Part shown: positions 16,866 through 27,200 of the stretch, piece by piece
Position numbering within the stretch: position 1 is the first letter of the stretch
How the letters are laid out: every line of letters begins with the position of its first letter
From: 2-02-FULL-55-14 sp964581115
GTDB lineage: Bacteria; Bacteroidota; Ignavibacteria; UBA10030
DNA length: 44,338 bases
Reading direction: 5' to 3'
NCBI GenBank assembly: GCA_964581115.1
Contig: CAZOMY010000023.1
Coordinates: forward strand, 1 to 44,338
Notes under the pieces: model-generated
Seen by the model: only the letters and a program-made list of their open reading frames with translations
Told to the model about the DNA's origin: nothing
Database searches by the model: none
Program-made: the position numbers and the translations under genes

Positions 16866-19151
16866 ATGAGCAGATTCCGCTTCACCATCATCGCCGCCGT
16901 CGTTTTGGTCGCTCATCCCTTCCTCCGGGCGCAGGGACCGTCCGGATCGATCAGGGGAGCCGTCCTTCACATGCACACATCCGAGCGCATCCCGGGAGCG
17001 AACATCATCGTTGTGGGCACATCGCTGGGGAGTTCCTCGGACGCCACAGGAACATTCGTGATCCAGGGAGTCCCGGCGGGTTCGTACAGTCTTCAGGTCC
17101 GCCTCTTGGGGTATGAACCGGTGGTGCTGACCGACGTTCAGGTTCTTCCTGATCGCATCACCACGGTCCGACCAATGCTCCAAGAGACCGTTCTCGAATC
17201 AGAGGCGGTGACCGTCACGGGCGGCTACTTCTCTACGGCGGATATCGCACCCCTTGCAACGGTCGGGTTCAACGCACAGGAGATACGCCGTTCACCCGGA
17301 TCGGCCAACGATGTGAGCCGCATCCTGATGGTGCTACCCAGCACCTCGTCCGTCGCCGACAACTCGAACGATCTCGCCGTTCGGGGAGGCAGTCCGATGG
17401 AGAACGGCTTCTACGTCGACGGGATCCCGGTTCCGAATATCAACCATTTCCCTGTGCAGGGCTCGAGCGGGGGACCCATCGGGCTTCTGAACATCGACCT
17501 CATCGAGGATGTTCAATTCCAGACGAGCGGGTTCGCAGCCGAGTTCGGCGACCGCACCTCTTCCATCGTTGACATCACCTTGAGGGAGGGGAACCGTGAG
17601 CGCGTTTACGGGAAAGCCTTCTTGAGCTTCGCGGGATTCGGCGGCACGGCTGAAGGCCCGTTGCCCGGCGGCTCGTGGATCGCCTCGGTGAATAAGAGCT
17701 ATCTCGACCTGATCGTCGGGGCCATCGGAACCGGCGTGGCTCCGCGATACGGCGACCTGAACGTCAAGGCCGTCGTCGACCTCACGCCCGACCATCGACT
17801 CAGCATCGTCGACATCCTCGGACAGAGCACCATCGATTTCGACAAGAAATCGGCGGGCGACGTTGGCCAACGGTTCTACGGACGGAATGACAACCTGCAG
17901 CATACGATCGGGGCGGGCTGGCGGGCGCTTTGGGGGAGCCGGCACACGTCGCATACAACGCTGAGCGCTTCGACGTCACAATTCAAGGCGGAATTTCTGA
18001 AGCTGACCACCGACCGCTCGTCGATGCGGCAGGACAACGTGGAGACGGACCTGGCCCTTCGGACCGTCCATACGATGATGCTCGGCCGGCGCGATCGCCT
18101 GGAGTTTGGGGCGGAGGCCCGGCGTCTGTCGGGACAGTTCGACACCTTCCTTGGGAGTGATACGAACCGTCTCGGAGCATTGACCCCCGACCGTGTCGTC
18201 AACCGGACGCTGGTCTCGCCCATGCTCGGCGCATTCGCAACCTTGGTCGTTCGCCCGGTGGACGATCTGACGATCACGGCAGGGTCACGAGTCGACCGGT
18301 ATGATCTGTCAAACCGGACCGTTGTATCTCCTCGCCTTTCGCTGGCGTATGCGCTCAATCCCACGCTGACGCTGACGGCAGGCGGCGGCATCTTTCATCA
18401 ACAAGATCCGTTGATCGTGCTGTCGGGCCGACCCGAGTACTCGTCGCTCCCGCCCATCCGATCCACACATTGGAATGCTGGGATGGAGTTGATGCTGCAA
18501 AGCGACGTGCGATTAACGGTCGACGTCTATTCCAAGAGATACTCGAACCTCCCCCTCGACCCCACGGACCCGACACGATCCGTGGTCGACGGCGCTCTGT
18601 TCAACGAACGATTCGGCCTCTACGATGTGCTGGAAGCCGCGGGCGACGCCCGTACGTCGGGCATCGAGGTCCTTCTGCAGAAAAAGATGGCGACCGACCT
18701 GTATGGACTGTTGGGGGCGTCGTACTTCCGGAGCCGGTATCGTGATGCCACGGGTACGTGGCGGGACCGGATCTATGACAACCGGTTCATCTTCAGCGCC
18801 GTGGGCGGCTACAAGCCAAGTGATACATGGGAGTTCAGCGCCAGGTGGACCTATGCCGGCGGCGGTCCGTACACGCCTTTCGATGAGGTTCTCTCGTCCC
18901 AGGCCCGGACAGGCATCATCGACCAATCCCGTGTCATGGGCAGCCGATATCCGGCGTATCACTCGCTCAATCTTCGGGTCGACAAGAAGTTCTACTTCAG
19001 CGCGCAGTACCTGGGGATCTATCTGAGCATCTGGAACGCATACAACCGGGAGAACGTCGCTCAGTACTTCTGGAACGAAACGAAGAATACCTTGGACGCG
19101 CAGCAGCAGTGGAGTCTTTTGCCGGTCCTTGGGGTCGAATACGAATTCTGA
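16866..19151 (+). CDS. TonB-dependent outer-membrane receptor
   Basis: This 761-residue receptor has a signal peptide (about 1-21, ending LRAQ) and a carboxypeptidase-regulatory-like beta-sandwich (about 25-105) with GVPAGSYSLQVRLLGYEP. A plug domain (about 115-225) follows, containing LAVRGGSPMENGFYVDGIPVPN and AEFGDRTSSIVDI. The C-terminal barrel ends in VEYEF with terminal Phe. The family imports large or scarce substrates across the outer membrane using TonB energy. No SusD-like partner gene follows, so polysaccharide import of the SusCD type is not supported; the substrate is unknown. An in-frame TTG at 16854 extends the frame, but it overlaps the GGAGG that serves the ATG at 16866, so I chose the ATG. 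An AraC-type regulator lies immediately upstream. Confidence 0.92.
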   Translation: MSRFRFTIIAAVVLVAHPFLRAQGPSGSIRGAVLHMHTSERIPGANIIVVGTSLGSSSDATGTFVIQGVPAGSYSLQVRLLGYEPVVLTDVQVLPDRITTVRPMLQETVLESEAVTVTGGYFSTADIAPLATVGFNAQEIRRSPGSANDVSRILMVLPSTSSVADNSNDLAVRGGSPMENGFYVDGIPVPNINHFPVQGSSGGPIGLLNIDLIEDVQFQTSGFAAEFGDRTSSIVDITLREGNRERVYGKAFLSFAGFGGTAEGPLPGGSWIASVNKSYLDLIVGAIGTGVAPRYGDLNVKAVVDLTPDHRLSIVDILGQSTIDFDKKSAGDVGQRFYGRNDNLQHTIGAGWRALWGSRHTSHTTLSASTSQFKAEFLKLTTDRSSMRQDNVETDLALRTVHTMMLGRRDRLEFGAEARRLSGQFDTFLGSDTNRLGALTPDRVVNRTLVSPMLGAFATLVVRPVDDLTITAGSRVDRYDLSNRTVVSPRLSLAYALNPTLTLTAGGGIFHQQDPLIVLSGRPEYSSLPPIRSTHWNAGMELMLQSDVRLTVDVYSKRYSNLPLDPTDPTRSVVDGALFNERFGLYDVLEAAGDARTSGIEVLLQKKMATDLYGLLGASYFRSRYRDATGTWRDRIYDNRFIFSAVGGYKPSDTWEFSARWTYAGGGPYTPFDEVLSSQARTGIIDQSRVMGSRYPAYHSLNLRVDKKFYFSAQYLGIYLSIWNAYNRENVAQYFWNETKNTLDAQQQWSLLPVLGVEYEF

Positions 19152-19258
19152 CCTGTTAAGATTGCGTTATCTCGCGCTCGGACGATGCCGCAGCCCTTCA
19201 ATCACGTGTACTTCCTCCATAGATTGCCAGTGAGAGATCACGGAGGTTCCGGTCGTCT

Positions 19259-20362
19259 ATGGGATACGACACAAGGTTCGCTCGTTTCCAAGCTCCTTTC
19301 GTCACACCGAAGGGGGCGCGCGCGTCATCCGCCTTACGCTGGGACCGGTTTTGCGTCGTGGCGCTCCTTTTCGCGGCGACGGGTTGCGCCCCTCGGATCG
19401 ATACCGACATTCTGCGTCTGGAACGCGCACCTGCAGAAGAGCGATGGGCGGTCGCACAGATCACGGCAGTGCCCGGCGGGATCGCAGGGCCAACCCCGCT
19501 TCCACATTCACGCCGGGCTGTGTACGCTCCAACGCGGTTCTTCGATGTTTCCGCCGACGGATCGCTGATCGGCTTTGTCTTGAATCGCAGTCGCACCTCG
19601 AACATCTTCGTTGCCGACGCACAACGCACAGCGACCGTGCGCCAACGCACCTTCCGGAACGTGGTTTCAGGCGTGTCGTTGTCTGCCGACGGAAGGCAGT
19701 TCGTTTTCACCGACGTCCGAGGCCAGCGACGCAGTGTGTACCTGGCGGGCGTTTCCGGTGGGACGGCGATCCGGCAGATCAGCCCGGCCCACATGACCGA
19801 GGATCAGCCGTCATTCTCGCCGGATGGCCGTCGGATCGTCTACGTAAGGTCGGAAGCAAATCCACGCGGGGGGACCCGCCCGATCTCATCGATCGTGTCA
19901 CTCGACCTCGCCACCGGCGTCACGACGCACCACGGCGAGGGGCACTATCCAAGCTTCTTCCCCGACGGACGCAGGATCCTGTGCTCCCGCCTGAACGCCG
20001 AGACGGGTCGCTCCGAGATCTGGATCATCGACAGCTCGACGGGCGCCGAGATCCTGGTTGTCGCCCTGCGGGACCAGGACTGCTTCAGCCCTTCACTGTC
20101 GCCCGACGGCACGACGGTCGCATTTGCAACACAATCGATCAAACCATCTCAGCCGGCCAATTTCGACATCTTTGTGGTGAGCATCGACGGAGGTCGACCA
20201 GTGCCCGTTACTTCGCATCTTGCTCACGACATTTCGCCGTGTTGGGCCTCCGACGGCCGGTCGCTGTACGTCCTGTCACAGCGCGGCAACGCCTCGGGCG
20301 TATGGCAGGTCTGGAAGTTCACTCCGGCGAACAGGCCCACCGATCCTGCATCCAGAAAATGA
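19259..20362 (+). CDS. PD40 beta-propeller lipoprotein, TolB-like
   Basis: This 367-residue protein has a likely lipoprotein signal ending ALLFAATGC, with the Cys near residue 43 as lipidation site. The N-terminal region before the hydrophobic stretch is unusually long, so a later start is possible, though no better-placed ATG exists. GGAGG lies 12 bases before the ATG used. The rest is a PD40/TolB-like propeller shown by repeated blades with FDVSADGSLIGFVLNRS, FSPDGRRIVYVRS, YPSFFPDGRRILCSR, LSPDGTTVAFAT and CWASDGRSLYVLSQ. Such proteins sit on a membrane facing the periplasm and bind partner proteins. It follows the TonB receptor by 107 bases and precedes the tricorn-like protease. Its precise role is unknown. 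Confidence 0.82.
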   Translation: MGYDTRFARFQAPFVTPKGARASSALRWDRFCVVALLFAATGCAPRIDTDILRLERAPAEERWAVAQITAVPGGIAGPTPLPHSRRAVYAPTRFFDVSADGSLIGFVLNRSRTSNIFVADAQRTATVRQRTFRNVVSGVSLSADGRQFVFTDVRGQRRSVYLAGVSGGTAIRQISPAHMTEDQPSFSPDGRRIVYVRSEANPRGGTRPISSIVSLDLATGVTTHHGEGHYPSFFPDGRRILCSRLNAETGRSEIWIIDSSTGAEILVVALRDQDCFSPSLSPDGTTVAFATQSIKPSQPANFDIFVVSIDGGRPVPVTSHLAHDISPCWASDGRSLYVLSQRGNASGVWQVWKFTPANRPTDPASRK

Positions 20363-20398
20363 CGACCGCCGAAAAGGCGAATCATCTCCGGATATCGA

Positions 20399-20435
20399 CA
20401 ACGGCTCCCCTCACAGCGGAGCCGTTGGTGCTTCT
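20399..20435 (+). terminator. hairpin, probable terminator after the propeller lipoprotein
   Basis: CAACGGCTCC (20399-20408) pairs exactly with GGAGCCGTTG (20418-20427) over a nine-base loop, followed by GTGCTTCT. The right arm and tail are nearly identical to those of the hairpin after tRNA-Leu at 15310-15340. It lies between the propeller lipoprotein and the start of the tricorn-like gene. Confidence 0.55.
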
Positions 20436-20525
20436 GGTCAGAAAGTTGCCCAATTTCCTTCGTCGACTTCGCAACCGAGCCGACCCTTGCACGTATCCAA
20501 CAGATTCGACCACCTGGGAGTGACC

Positions 20526-23500
20526 ATGATACGATCCATCACCGCATTGCTCCTTCCGTTTGTGCTCGGCTTCGTCTCGCCGGCCCAACCGACATCCGAA
20601 GCCCGCCTTCTGCGATTTCCCGCCATCCACGGCGATCAGATCGTCTTCACGTACGCCGGCGATCTGTATTCCGTTCCGGCATCCGGAGGCGTCGCGCGCA
20701 AGCTGACAAATGACGTTGGTGTGGAGATCTTCGCCCGGTTCTCACCCGACGGACAATGGCTCGCCTTCACCGGCCAGTACGACGGTAACACCGAGGTCTA
20801 CGTGATGCCGGCTGGAGGGGGCATTCCAAAGCGGTTGACGATCACGGCCACGGTCGAACGCGACGATGTCTCCGACCGGATGGGACCCAACAATATCGTG
20901 ATGGGATGGCGCGATGATCGGACGATCCTCTTCCGTTCGCGCATGATCGAGCCGAACTCCTTCAAGGGCCAGCTCTTCACCGTCTCGATCGACGGCGGCC
21001 TTGCCGAGCAGCTTCCGCTCCCCCGCGGCGGGTTCGCGTCATATGCTCCCGATCGGAAGCGGCTGGCCTACAATCAGGTCTTCCGTGAGTTCCGCACGTG
21101 GAAGCGGTACCGTGGCGGACAGGCCGACGACATCTCCATCTACGACTTTGACACGAAGCAGACAACGAAGGTCGCCAGCAGTCCCGCGCAGGACATCATT
21201 CCGATGTGGAGCGGGAACAGGATCTACTTCCTTTCAGACCGCGACGAGCGTCAACGGATGAATCTCTATTCATACGATCTGACGACTCGAGAGACGAGAC
21301 AACTGACGACGTTCACGGAGTTCGACGTGAAGTTCCCGTCGCTCGGCGACCATGCCATTGTGTTCGAGAACGGTGGCTATCTCTACCGTTATAACCTTGC
21401 TTCCGGGTCCGTGACGAAAGTGACCGTCCAGATCAACGCCGACCTCGTATCGGGTCGCGGAGGGCTCATCGACGTCAGTCGCAGCGTGACGAATTTTGAG
21501 ATCTCGCCGGATGGCAGTCGAGCCCTGTTCGGATCGCGGGGCGACGTCTTTACGGTGCCGGCCAAGCACGGACCGACTCGCAATCTGACCAGGAGCCCCG
21601 GCGTGCATGAGCGGAATTCCAAATGGTCCCCTGACGGCAAGTGGATCTCGTTCGTCTCCGACGCTACGGGCGAGGACGAGATCTATCTCCAGGCACAGGA
21701 CGGGCTGACTCCGGCCGTGCGTCTGACCACTGGCGGCGATGTGTACAAGTATCAGCCGGTCTGGTCCCCGGACAGCAGGAAGCTGCTCTGGTCCGACCGT
21801 AAGCAGAGACTGCAGTACATCGATATCGAATCGAAGGCGGTCACGGTCGTTGCACAGGCGACGGCTTTTGAGATCACGCAATACGACTGGTCGCCCGACA
21901 GCCGATGGATCGCGTTTGCTCGTCCGGAAGAGAAGCAGATGACGACCATTTATCTGTACGCGCTTGAGACGAAACAGACGACCCCTGTCACGGACGGTTG
22001 GTTCAGTTCCACGTCCCCATCATTCAGCAGCGACGGCCAGTATCTCTTGTTCGTCTCCAATCGCTCACTGAACCCGACCTACAGCCAGACCGAATGGAAC
22101 CATGCCTACTCGGACATGGCCAAGATCTATCTCCTCACGCTCGCCAATGACACCAAGTCCCCCTTTGCACCCAAGAGCGACGAAGTGAAACCGGCGGTCG
22201 GTGAAGAGAAGCCGAAAGATGACAGGAAGAAGGATGATGCCAAGAATCCGATGAAGGTCGACCTGGAGGGCATCCAGACCCGCATCGCCGTCCTGCCGAT
22301 CTCACCGGCGGGCTACGGTAACATCCAGACCGTCGGCGAAAAGGTCTTTTACGTGCGTCGCGGCAGCAAAGACGACAAGCCCGTCCTCCTGATGTACGAC
22401 TTTGCCAAGGAGAAGGAAACGGAGCTGGGCAACGTCAACGGCTTTGAGATCTCTGCCGACGGCAAGAAGATGCTCGTCAGCACGGAGGGCAATGCGTACG
22501 CCATCATTGACCTCCCGTCGGCCAAGATCGACACCAAGGACCGGCTGAACCTGTCCGACCTGAAGGTTCAGCTCGACCGCCAGGCCGAATGGAACCAGAT
22601 CTTCAACGAAACGTGGCGTCAGATGCGCGACTTCTTCTATGATCCGGGTATGCACGGAGTGGACTGGACGGCTGTTCGCGAACGCTACAAGGTCCTCGTG
22701 CCGTTCGTAAGCCACCGCATCGACCTGACCTACGTCCTGGGTGAGATGATCGGTGAATTGAACGTCGGACACGCCTATGTCGGCGGGGGAGACTACCCCA
22801 AGCCGGAACGGATCCCTCTCGGCCTGCTCGGAGCCAAGGTCTCCCGCGATGGCGTTTCAGGCTACTACCGGATCGACAGGATCCTGAAGGGACAGAATTG
22901 GGACCGCGCCCTTCGCTCTCCCCTCACCGAGATCGGAGTGAACGTCCGCGAGGGCGACTACATCCTCGCAGTGGACGGCGTCCCCACCCGCTCCATGACG
23001 AACCTCTTTGACGCCTTGATTGGCAAGGCCGGGAAGCAGGTGACGTTGACCGTCAACGCGCAACCGAAGGAGCCGGGGAGCCGCTCGGCCGTGGTCGTGC
23101 CGACCGGTGATGAGCAACCACTCTACTACTTCGACTGGGTGGAAGGCACCATCGCCAAGGTCTCGAAGGCCACGAACGGCCGGGTCGGATACATCCATAT
23201 CCCCGACATGGGAGTTCCCGGACTGAACGAGTTCGTCAAGTACTACTATCCACAGTTGCGGAAGGACGCGCTCATCATTGACGTACGCGGAAACGGCGGC
23301 GGGAACGTGTCTCCACAGATCATCGAGCGCCTGCGTCGCGAGGCGGCGATGGTCGGCATCTCGAGGAACGCAACGCCGTCGTTCGACCCGGGCGGAACGC
23401 ATGTCGGGCCGAAGGTGATGTTGATCGACGAGTTCTCCGCATCGGACGGCGACATTGTCGCCTACCGCTTCAAGCACTACAAGATGGGCCCGGTGGTCGG

Positions 23501-23780
23501 CAAACGCTCATGGGGCGGTGTCGTCGGCATCCGCGGCTCGCTTCCGTTGCTCGACGGCGGCTCGTTGAACCGGCCCGAGTTCTCGCGCTACGACCTCGAG
23601 GGGAAGGAGTGGATCATGGAAGGGTACGGCGTCGAACCCGACATCATCGTCGAGAATGACCCGGCGAAGGAATTCGCCGGCGAAGATCAACAACTGAACA
23701 AGGGGATCGACCTGGCCCTTGAAGCTCTCCGGCTATCGCCGCCGAAGCTGGCGCCGCCTCCGCCGTATCCCAAACGTTGA
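20526..23780 (+). CDS. tricorn-type S41 protease with PDZ domain
   Basis: This 1084-residue exported protease starts with a signal peptide (about 1-20, ending VSPAQ). PD40 propeller blades (about 25-640) contain repeats such as FSPDGQWLAFTGQYDGNTEV. An acidic, lysine-rich linker lies near 555-590. A tricorn core follows with NVGHAY (His749), a PDZ domain (about 790-865, IGVNVREGDYILAVDG) and the S41 catalytic segment with SASDGD (Ser973) and GVEPD (Glu1037). These fit the His746, Ser965 and Glu1023 of archaeal tricorn, but the residue before the His is Gly748, not Ser. Tricorn-like proteases degrade peptides or misfolded proteins. The longer frame to 20220 has no signal peptide; the ATG at 20526 has GGGAG five bases upstream. 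A strong terminator follows. Confidence 0.92.
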   Translation: MIRSITALLLPFVLGFVSPAQPTSEARLLRFPAIHGDQIVFTYAGDLYSVPASGGVARKLTNDVGVEIFARFSPDGQWLAFTGQYDGNTEVYVMPAGGGIPKRLTITATVERDDVSDRMGPNNIVMGWRDDRTILFRSRMIEPNSFKGQLFTVSIDGGLAEQLPLPRGGFASYAPDRKRLAYNQVFREFRTWKRYRGGQADDISIYDFDTKQTTKVASSPAQDIIPMWSGNRIYFLSDRDERQRMNLYSYDLTTRETRQLTTFTEFDVKFPSLGDHAIVFENGGYLYRYNLASGSVTKVTVQINADLVSGRGGLIDVSRSVTNFEISPDGSRALFGSRGDVFTVPAKHGPTRNLTRSPGVHERNSKWSPDGKWISFVSDATGEDEIYLQAQDGLTPAVRLTTGGDVYKYQPVWSPDSRKLLWSDRKQRLQYIDIESKAVTVVAQATAFEITQYDWSPDSRWIAFARPEEKQMTTIYLYALETKQTTPVTDGWFSSTSPSFSSDGQYLLFVSNRSLNPTYSQTEWNHAYSDMAKIYLLTLANDTKSPFAPKSDEVKPAVGEEKPKDDRKKDDAKNPMKVDLEGIQTRIAVLPISPAGYGNIQTVGEKVFYVRRGSKDDKPVLLMYDFAKEKETELGNVNGFEISADGKKMLVSTEGNAYAIIDLPSAKIDTKDRLNLSDLKVQLDRQAEWNQIFNETWRQMRDFFYDPGMHGVDWTAVRERYKVLVPFVSHRIDLTYVLGEMIGELNVGHAYVGGGDYPKPERIPLGLLGAKVSRDGVSGYYRIDRILKGQNWDRALRSPLTEIGVNVREGDYILAVDGVPTRSMTNLFDALIGKAGKQVTLTVNAQPKEPGSRSAVVVPTGDEQPLYYFDWVEGTIAKVSKATNGRVGYIHIPDMGVPGLNEFVKYYYPQLRKDALIIDVRGNGGGNVSPQIIERLRREAAMVGISRNATPSFDPGGTHVGPKVMLIDEFSASDGDIVAYRFKHYKMGPVVGKRSWGGVVGIRGSLPLLDGGSLNRPEFSRYDLEGKEWIMEGYGVEPDIIVENDPAKEFAGEDQQLNKGIDLALEALRLSPPKLAPPPPYPKR

Positions 23781-23799
23781 CCTTCGACGTCTACCTTCG

Positions 23800-23832
23800 A
23801 AAACCCGGAGAATCCCTTCGGGTTTTTTCTTT
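23800..23832 (+). terminator. intrinsic terminator after the tricorn-type gene
   Basis: AAAACCCG (23800-23807) pairs with CGGGTTTT (23819-23826) over an 11-base loop. The T-run continues as TTTTTTCTTT. This is the clearest Rho-independent terminator on the plus strand of the window and ends the tricorn message. Confidence 0.85.
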
Positions 23833-24248
23833 GGAAGTTATCTCAATGAACCAGCTTGCCCATCATCAAGCACCTCGCGCAACTCTCGCTACGACCGCCG
23901 CATTTGTGCATTCGCAGAATTGACACTCCACTCAAAGCGATCGACCATGACGATTCTCTGACAGAACGTCGGACGCAAGTTGAACGTCGAGATCTCACTG
24001 ACGTTTTACCGCGGCGTGACAATCGTGTAACGATGCTCCGCTCGGCCGATCTTCGCACATTCGCAACTACGACGTGCGACGCGTCAAACCCTGATGCGTA
24101 TCCGCTTGCAATTCCTGCATCGCTTGGGTACCGTACTTCTGCGCCACGGCGGTATCGTGTCCATCCCCTTGCCACCCTTCGGCCACCCTGGCCACATTAG
24201 CTCACCGAACGCACCTTCCCCACAGACCGACCCGCAGGAGACCTCACC
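23833..24248. other. gene-free stretch before the beta-helix protein
   Basis: These roughly 400 bases contain no convincing gene. Open frames on both strands (for example 23856-24200 and 23843-24175) give basic, low-complexity translations with no family resemblance and no ribosome binding site. A TTGACA at 23920-23925 is a fair -35 box but lacks a good -10 at the right distance. The stretch presumably holds the promoter of the giant surface-protein pair. AGGAG lies eight bases before the ATG at 24249. Confidence 0.5.
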
Positions 24249-27200
24249 ATGAAACGCCTTGTATTCGTCGCCATGCTTTCACTGATGGCCCTCTCGCTCC
24301 AAGCACAAACGATCGTCTCTGGCACGATCGGTCGGGACAGTACGTGGACGCTCGACGGTAGTCCATATGTCATTCAAGGGCTTGTGACCATTTCCAGCGG
24401 ATCCACGCTGACGATCGATTCAGCCGTCGTCGTGCGCTTCGACCTTAACGCCTCGCTCACAGTCCATGGAATGCTGAACGCACGCCACGCCTTGTTCACG
24501 TCGAGGAAAGACACGTTGGGTGGATCGCCCGCAAAGGGTGACTGGGCAGGCATCCAGATCGGTGATTGGAGCATCAGCGCCGCCGCTCACCTCGATCGAT
24601 GCGTGGTCCGATACGGAGGATACCAGCACGAGCATTCCGACGCCGCCAACCTTTTCTTGTATCATGGTTCGCTCACGTTGACCTGGTGTGAAATCTCACT
24701 GTCGAACAACTCGGGGATCATGTTCGGTGGAGGCAACGGTCCGTCGACGCTCACGCTCACGCATACCAGCGTTACCTCCTGCGTCTGGCCCTTGCGGTAC
24801 CGGGCCGAGGCCAACCTTGTGCTCAACGGGACGAATACGTTGACCGCCAATGCCTATAATGCCATTCTTCTCGGATTTGGTTCGATCTGGGGCGCGATGA
24901 CGTTGCCGCTCTCGCCAGTCCCCTTCGTCACCAGCGGACACCTCACCGTCGAAGAGCCCGGATCGCTGACGATCGCTTCTGGCGTCATAGTCAAGGTCTC
25001 CGACGGGGCTCAGCTGGCCGTCAAGGGCCGTCTGTCGGCCATCGCCACCGGGGGCGAGACCGTGCTGTTCACGTCGGCCAAGGATGACAATGCCGGCGGA
25101 GACACGAACAACGACGGCGGCGCCACGACCCCGGGAGCCTCTTCCTGGCAGGGGATCGTCTTCGAGACGACAAGCGTCGATTCGGCGTGCGTGTTGCGTC
25201 AGGCCGAGATCCGATTTGCCGGGCATTCCTCGTACGGCGGCGTCACGACACGCAATGCATCGCCGACCATCGACAGCTGCGACTTCAACAACAACTACTT
25301 CGGCCTTCGCCTCGAGGGCGTTTCGAACCCGGTTCTTTCGAACAATGTGATCGCTTCCAGCACGCTCGTCCCGATCGCGCTATCGTGGGTGGCCAACCCG
25401 GTCATGACGAACAATGCGTTCTCCTTCTCGGACAACCGGTACGACGCGATCGGTCTGCTCGGCGGCGAACTTCCGATCGACGGCGTCCTCCCCGTCCGTT
25501 CCGTCACGGCCATTCCGAACGTGACCTACCTCTTGCTCGAGGACGTGGTGGTGCCGGCCGGCCGGACGCTGACGATCCATGAACGTGTCGTCATCAAGGC
25601 CTTGTATGATTATCCCTTCGTCACGGTCGCACCGCGGATCACGGTGCAGGGAAAACTGGTCGCCTCCGCCACAGCCGACTCCACGAAGATCGTCTTCTCG
25701 TCGGCCCGAGACGACAGCTACGGGAATCCGTTCGATACGAACAAGGATGGCACGACGACATTTCCTGAGCGTGGGAATTGGGGCGGGATCGTGTTCGAAG
25801 GCTCAAGCGACACACTCTCGATGCTCAATCACTGCGTGATCAAGTATGCCTCGCTTCCGTGGTCGTACTACCATACGCGGTGGATCGGCGAGGGGGCCGT
25901 CACGCTGGTCAATGCCAGTCCGACGATCATGAATGTGGAGATCTCCGACGCAGTCCACGGGCTGTACGCCTTTCAGAACTCCATGCCGAGAGTACAATCG
26001 GTGAAGTTTTCCAATTCCCAGCGCACTCCGATCGCGATGTCAGTATCGGCCGACCCGGTGTTGACCGATATTGCCTTTGTCAACGCAAACTGGATAGCGC
26101 TGGGGATCATCGGGGAGAATCTCAGTTCCAACGGCGTGATCCGACGCCGTAACGTCGCGGGATTCGAGAATATCACATACGTCTTGTTGGAAGACCTCAC
26201 CATCGGTCCGGGTACACAGGTTCTCGTTGAGCCCGGCATCGTCATCAAGATATTTGAATCGGGCATCTTCGTCGAAGGAGGTCTTCGGTCAAAAGGCACG
26301 GTGTCAGAAGGACCGATCGTATTCACGTCGTTGGCCGATGATAATGTTGGCAATCCCGGCGACACGAACGGCGACGGAGCAGCATCAGCGCCCCAAGCCG
26401 GAAGTTGGAAGACCGTCCGATTTCTGGGCACGAGCGACGATATCTACTCGTTGCTTGACAGTTGTCAGTTCCGGTTTGGCGGCCGGGGACTCGAGACATG
26501 GGGAGCTGTCAGCTTCGTCGACGCCAACACCAACTTCAGGAACTCAACCATCATCAGCTCCTACCAGTACGGCCTCTCCGCTCACGGCGCCTCCATGCCG
26601 GTGGTTGACCGCGTGGATATCAGGAACTGCCGCCTCGACCCCATCGCTATGTCGCTGACGTCGGACCCCGTGCTGACAGACATGTCGTTCACCGCCAACC
26701 GAAGCAACGGGCTCAAGATCCTCGAAGGGACGCTGTCGTCGAATGCTCGTTTGCGCCGACGGGATGTGGCGGGCTTCACGAACATCGCCTATATCGTCGA
26801 CTACCTGACGGTCGCTCCAAACACCGTGCTGACCATTGACCCGGGCGTGGTGATCAAGTTCCCTCCCTACGCATATTGGTTTGACCATCGTTGGATCCGG
26901 ATTGAAGGCGGCCTCGTTGCTGAGGGCACTCCTCTTCAGCGCATCGTCTTTACATCGCTGCTCGACGATTCGCGCGGCGGCGACACGAACAACGACGGAA
27001 ATGCCAGCTCACCCGAACGAGGCGATTGGCATGCTGTCCAGTTCCTCGACGGGAGCATTGACACGGTCAATCTTCTGCGATTGTGCGACTTCCGGTACGG
27101 AGGCGCGGTCAGCGGCTGGGACGGCACGAGAAAAGATCACGGGATGGTGGCTGTCCACAGCTGTCGGGTGATGATCGACAGTTGCAGGTTTGAGATGGCG

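Noticed and set aside
20220..20525. Upstream extension of the tricorn-type frame
   Set aside because: It overlaps the previous gene and a hairpin; the ATG at 20526 has a good ribosome binding site and signal peptide.
23843..24200. Open frames of about 110 residues on both strands in the gap before the giant beta-helix gene
   Set aside because: They overlap each other, lack ribosome binding sites and read as random basic sequence.
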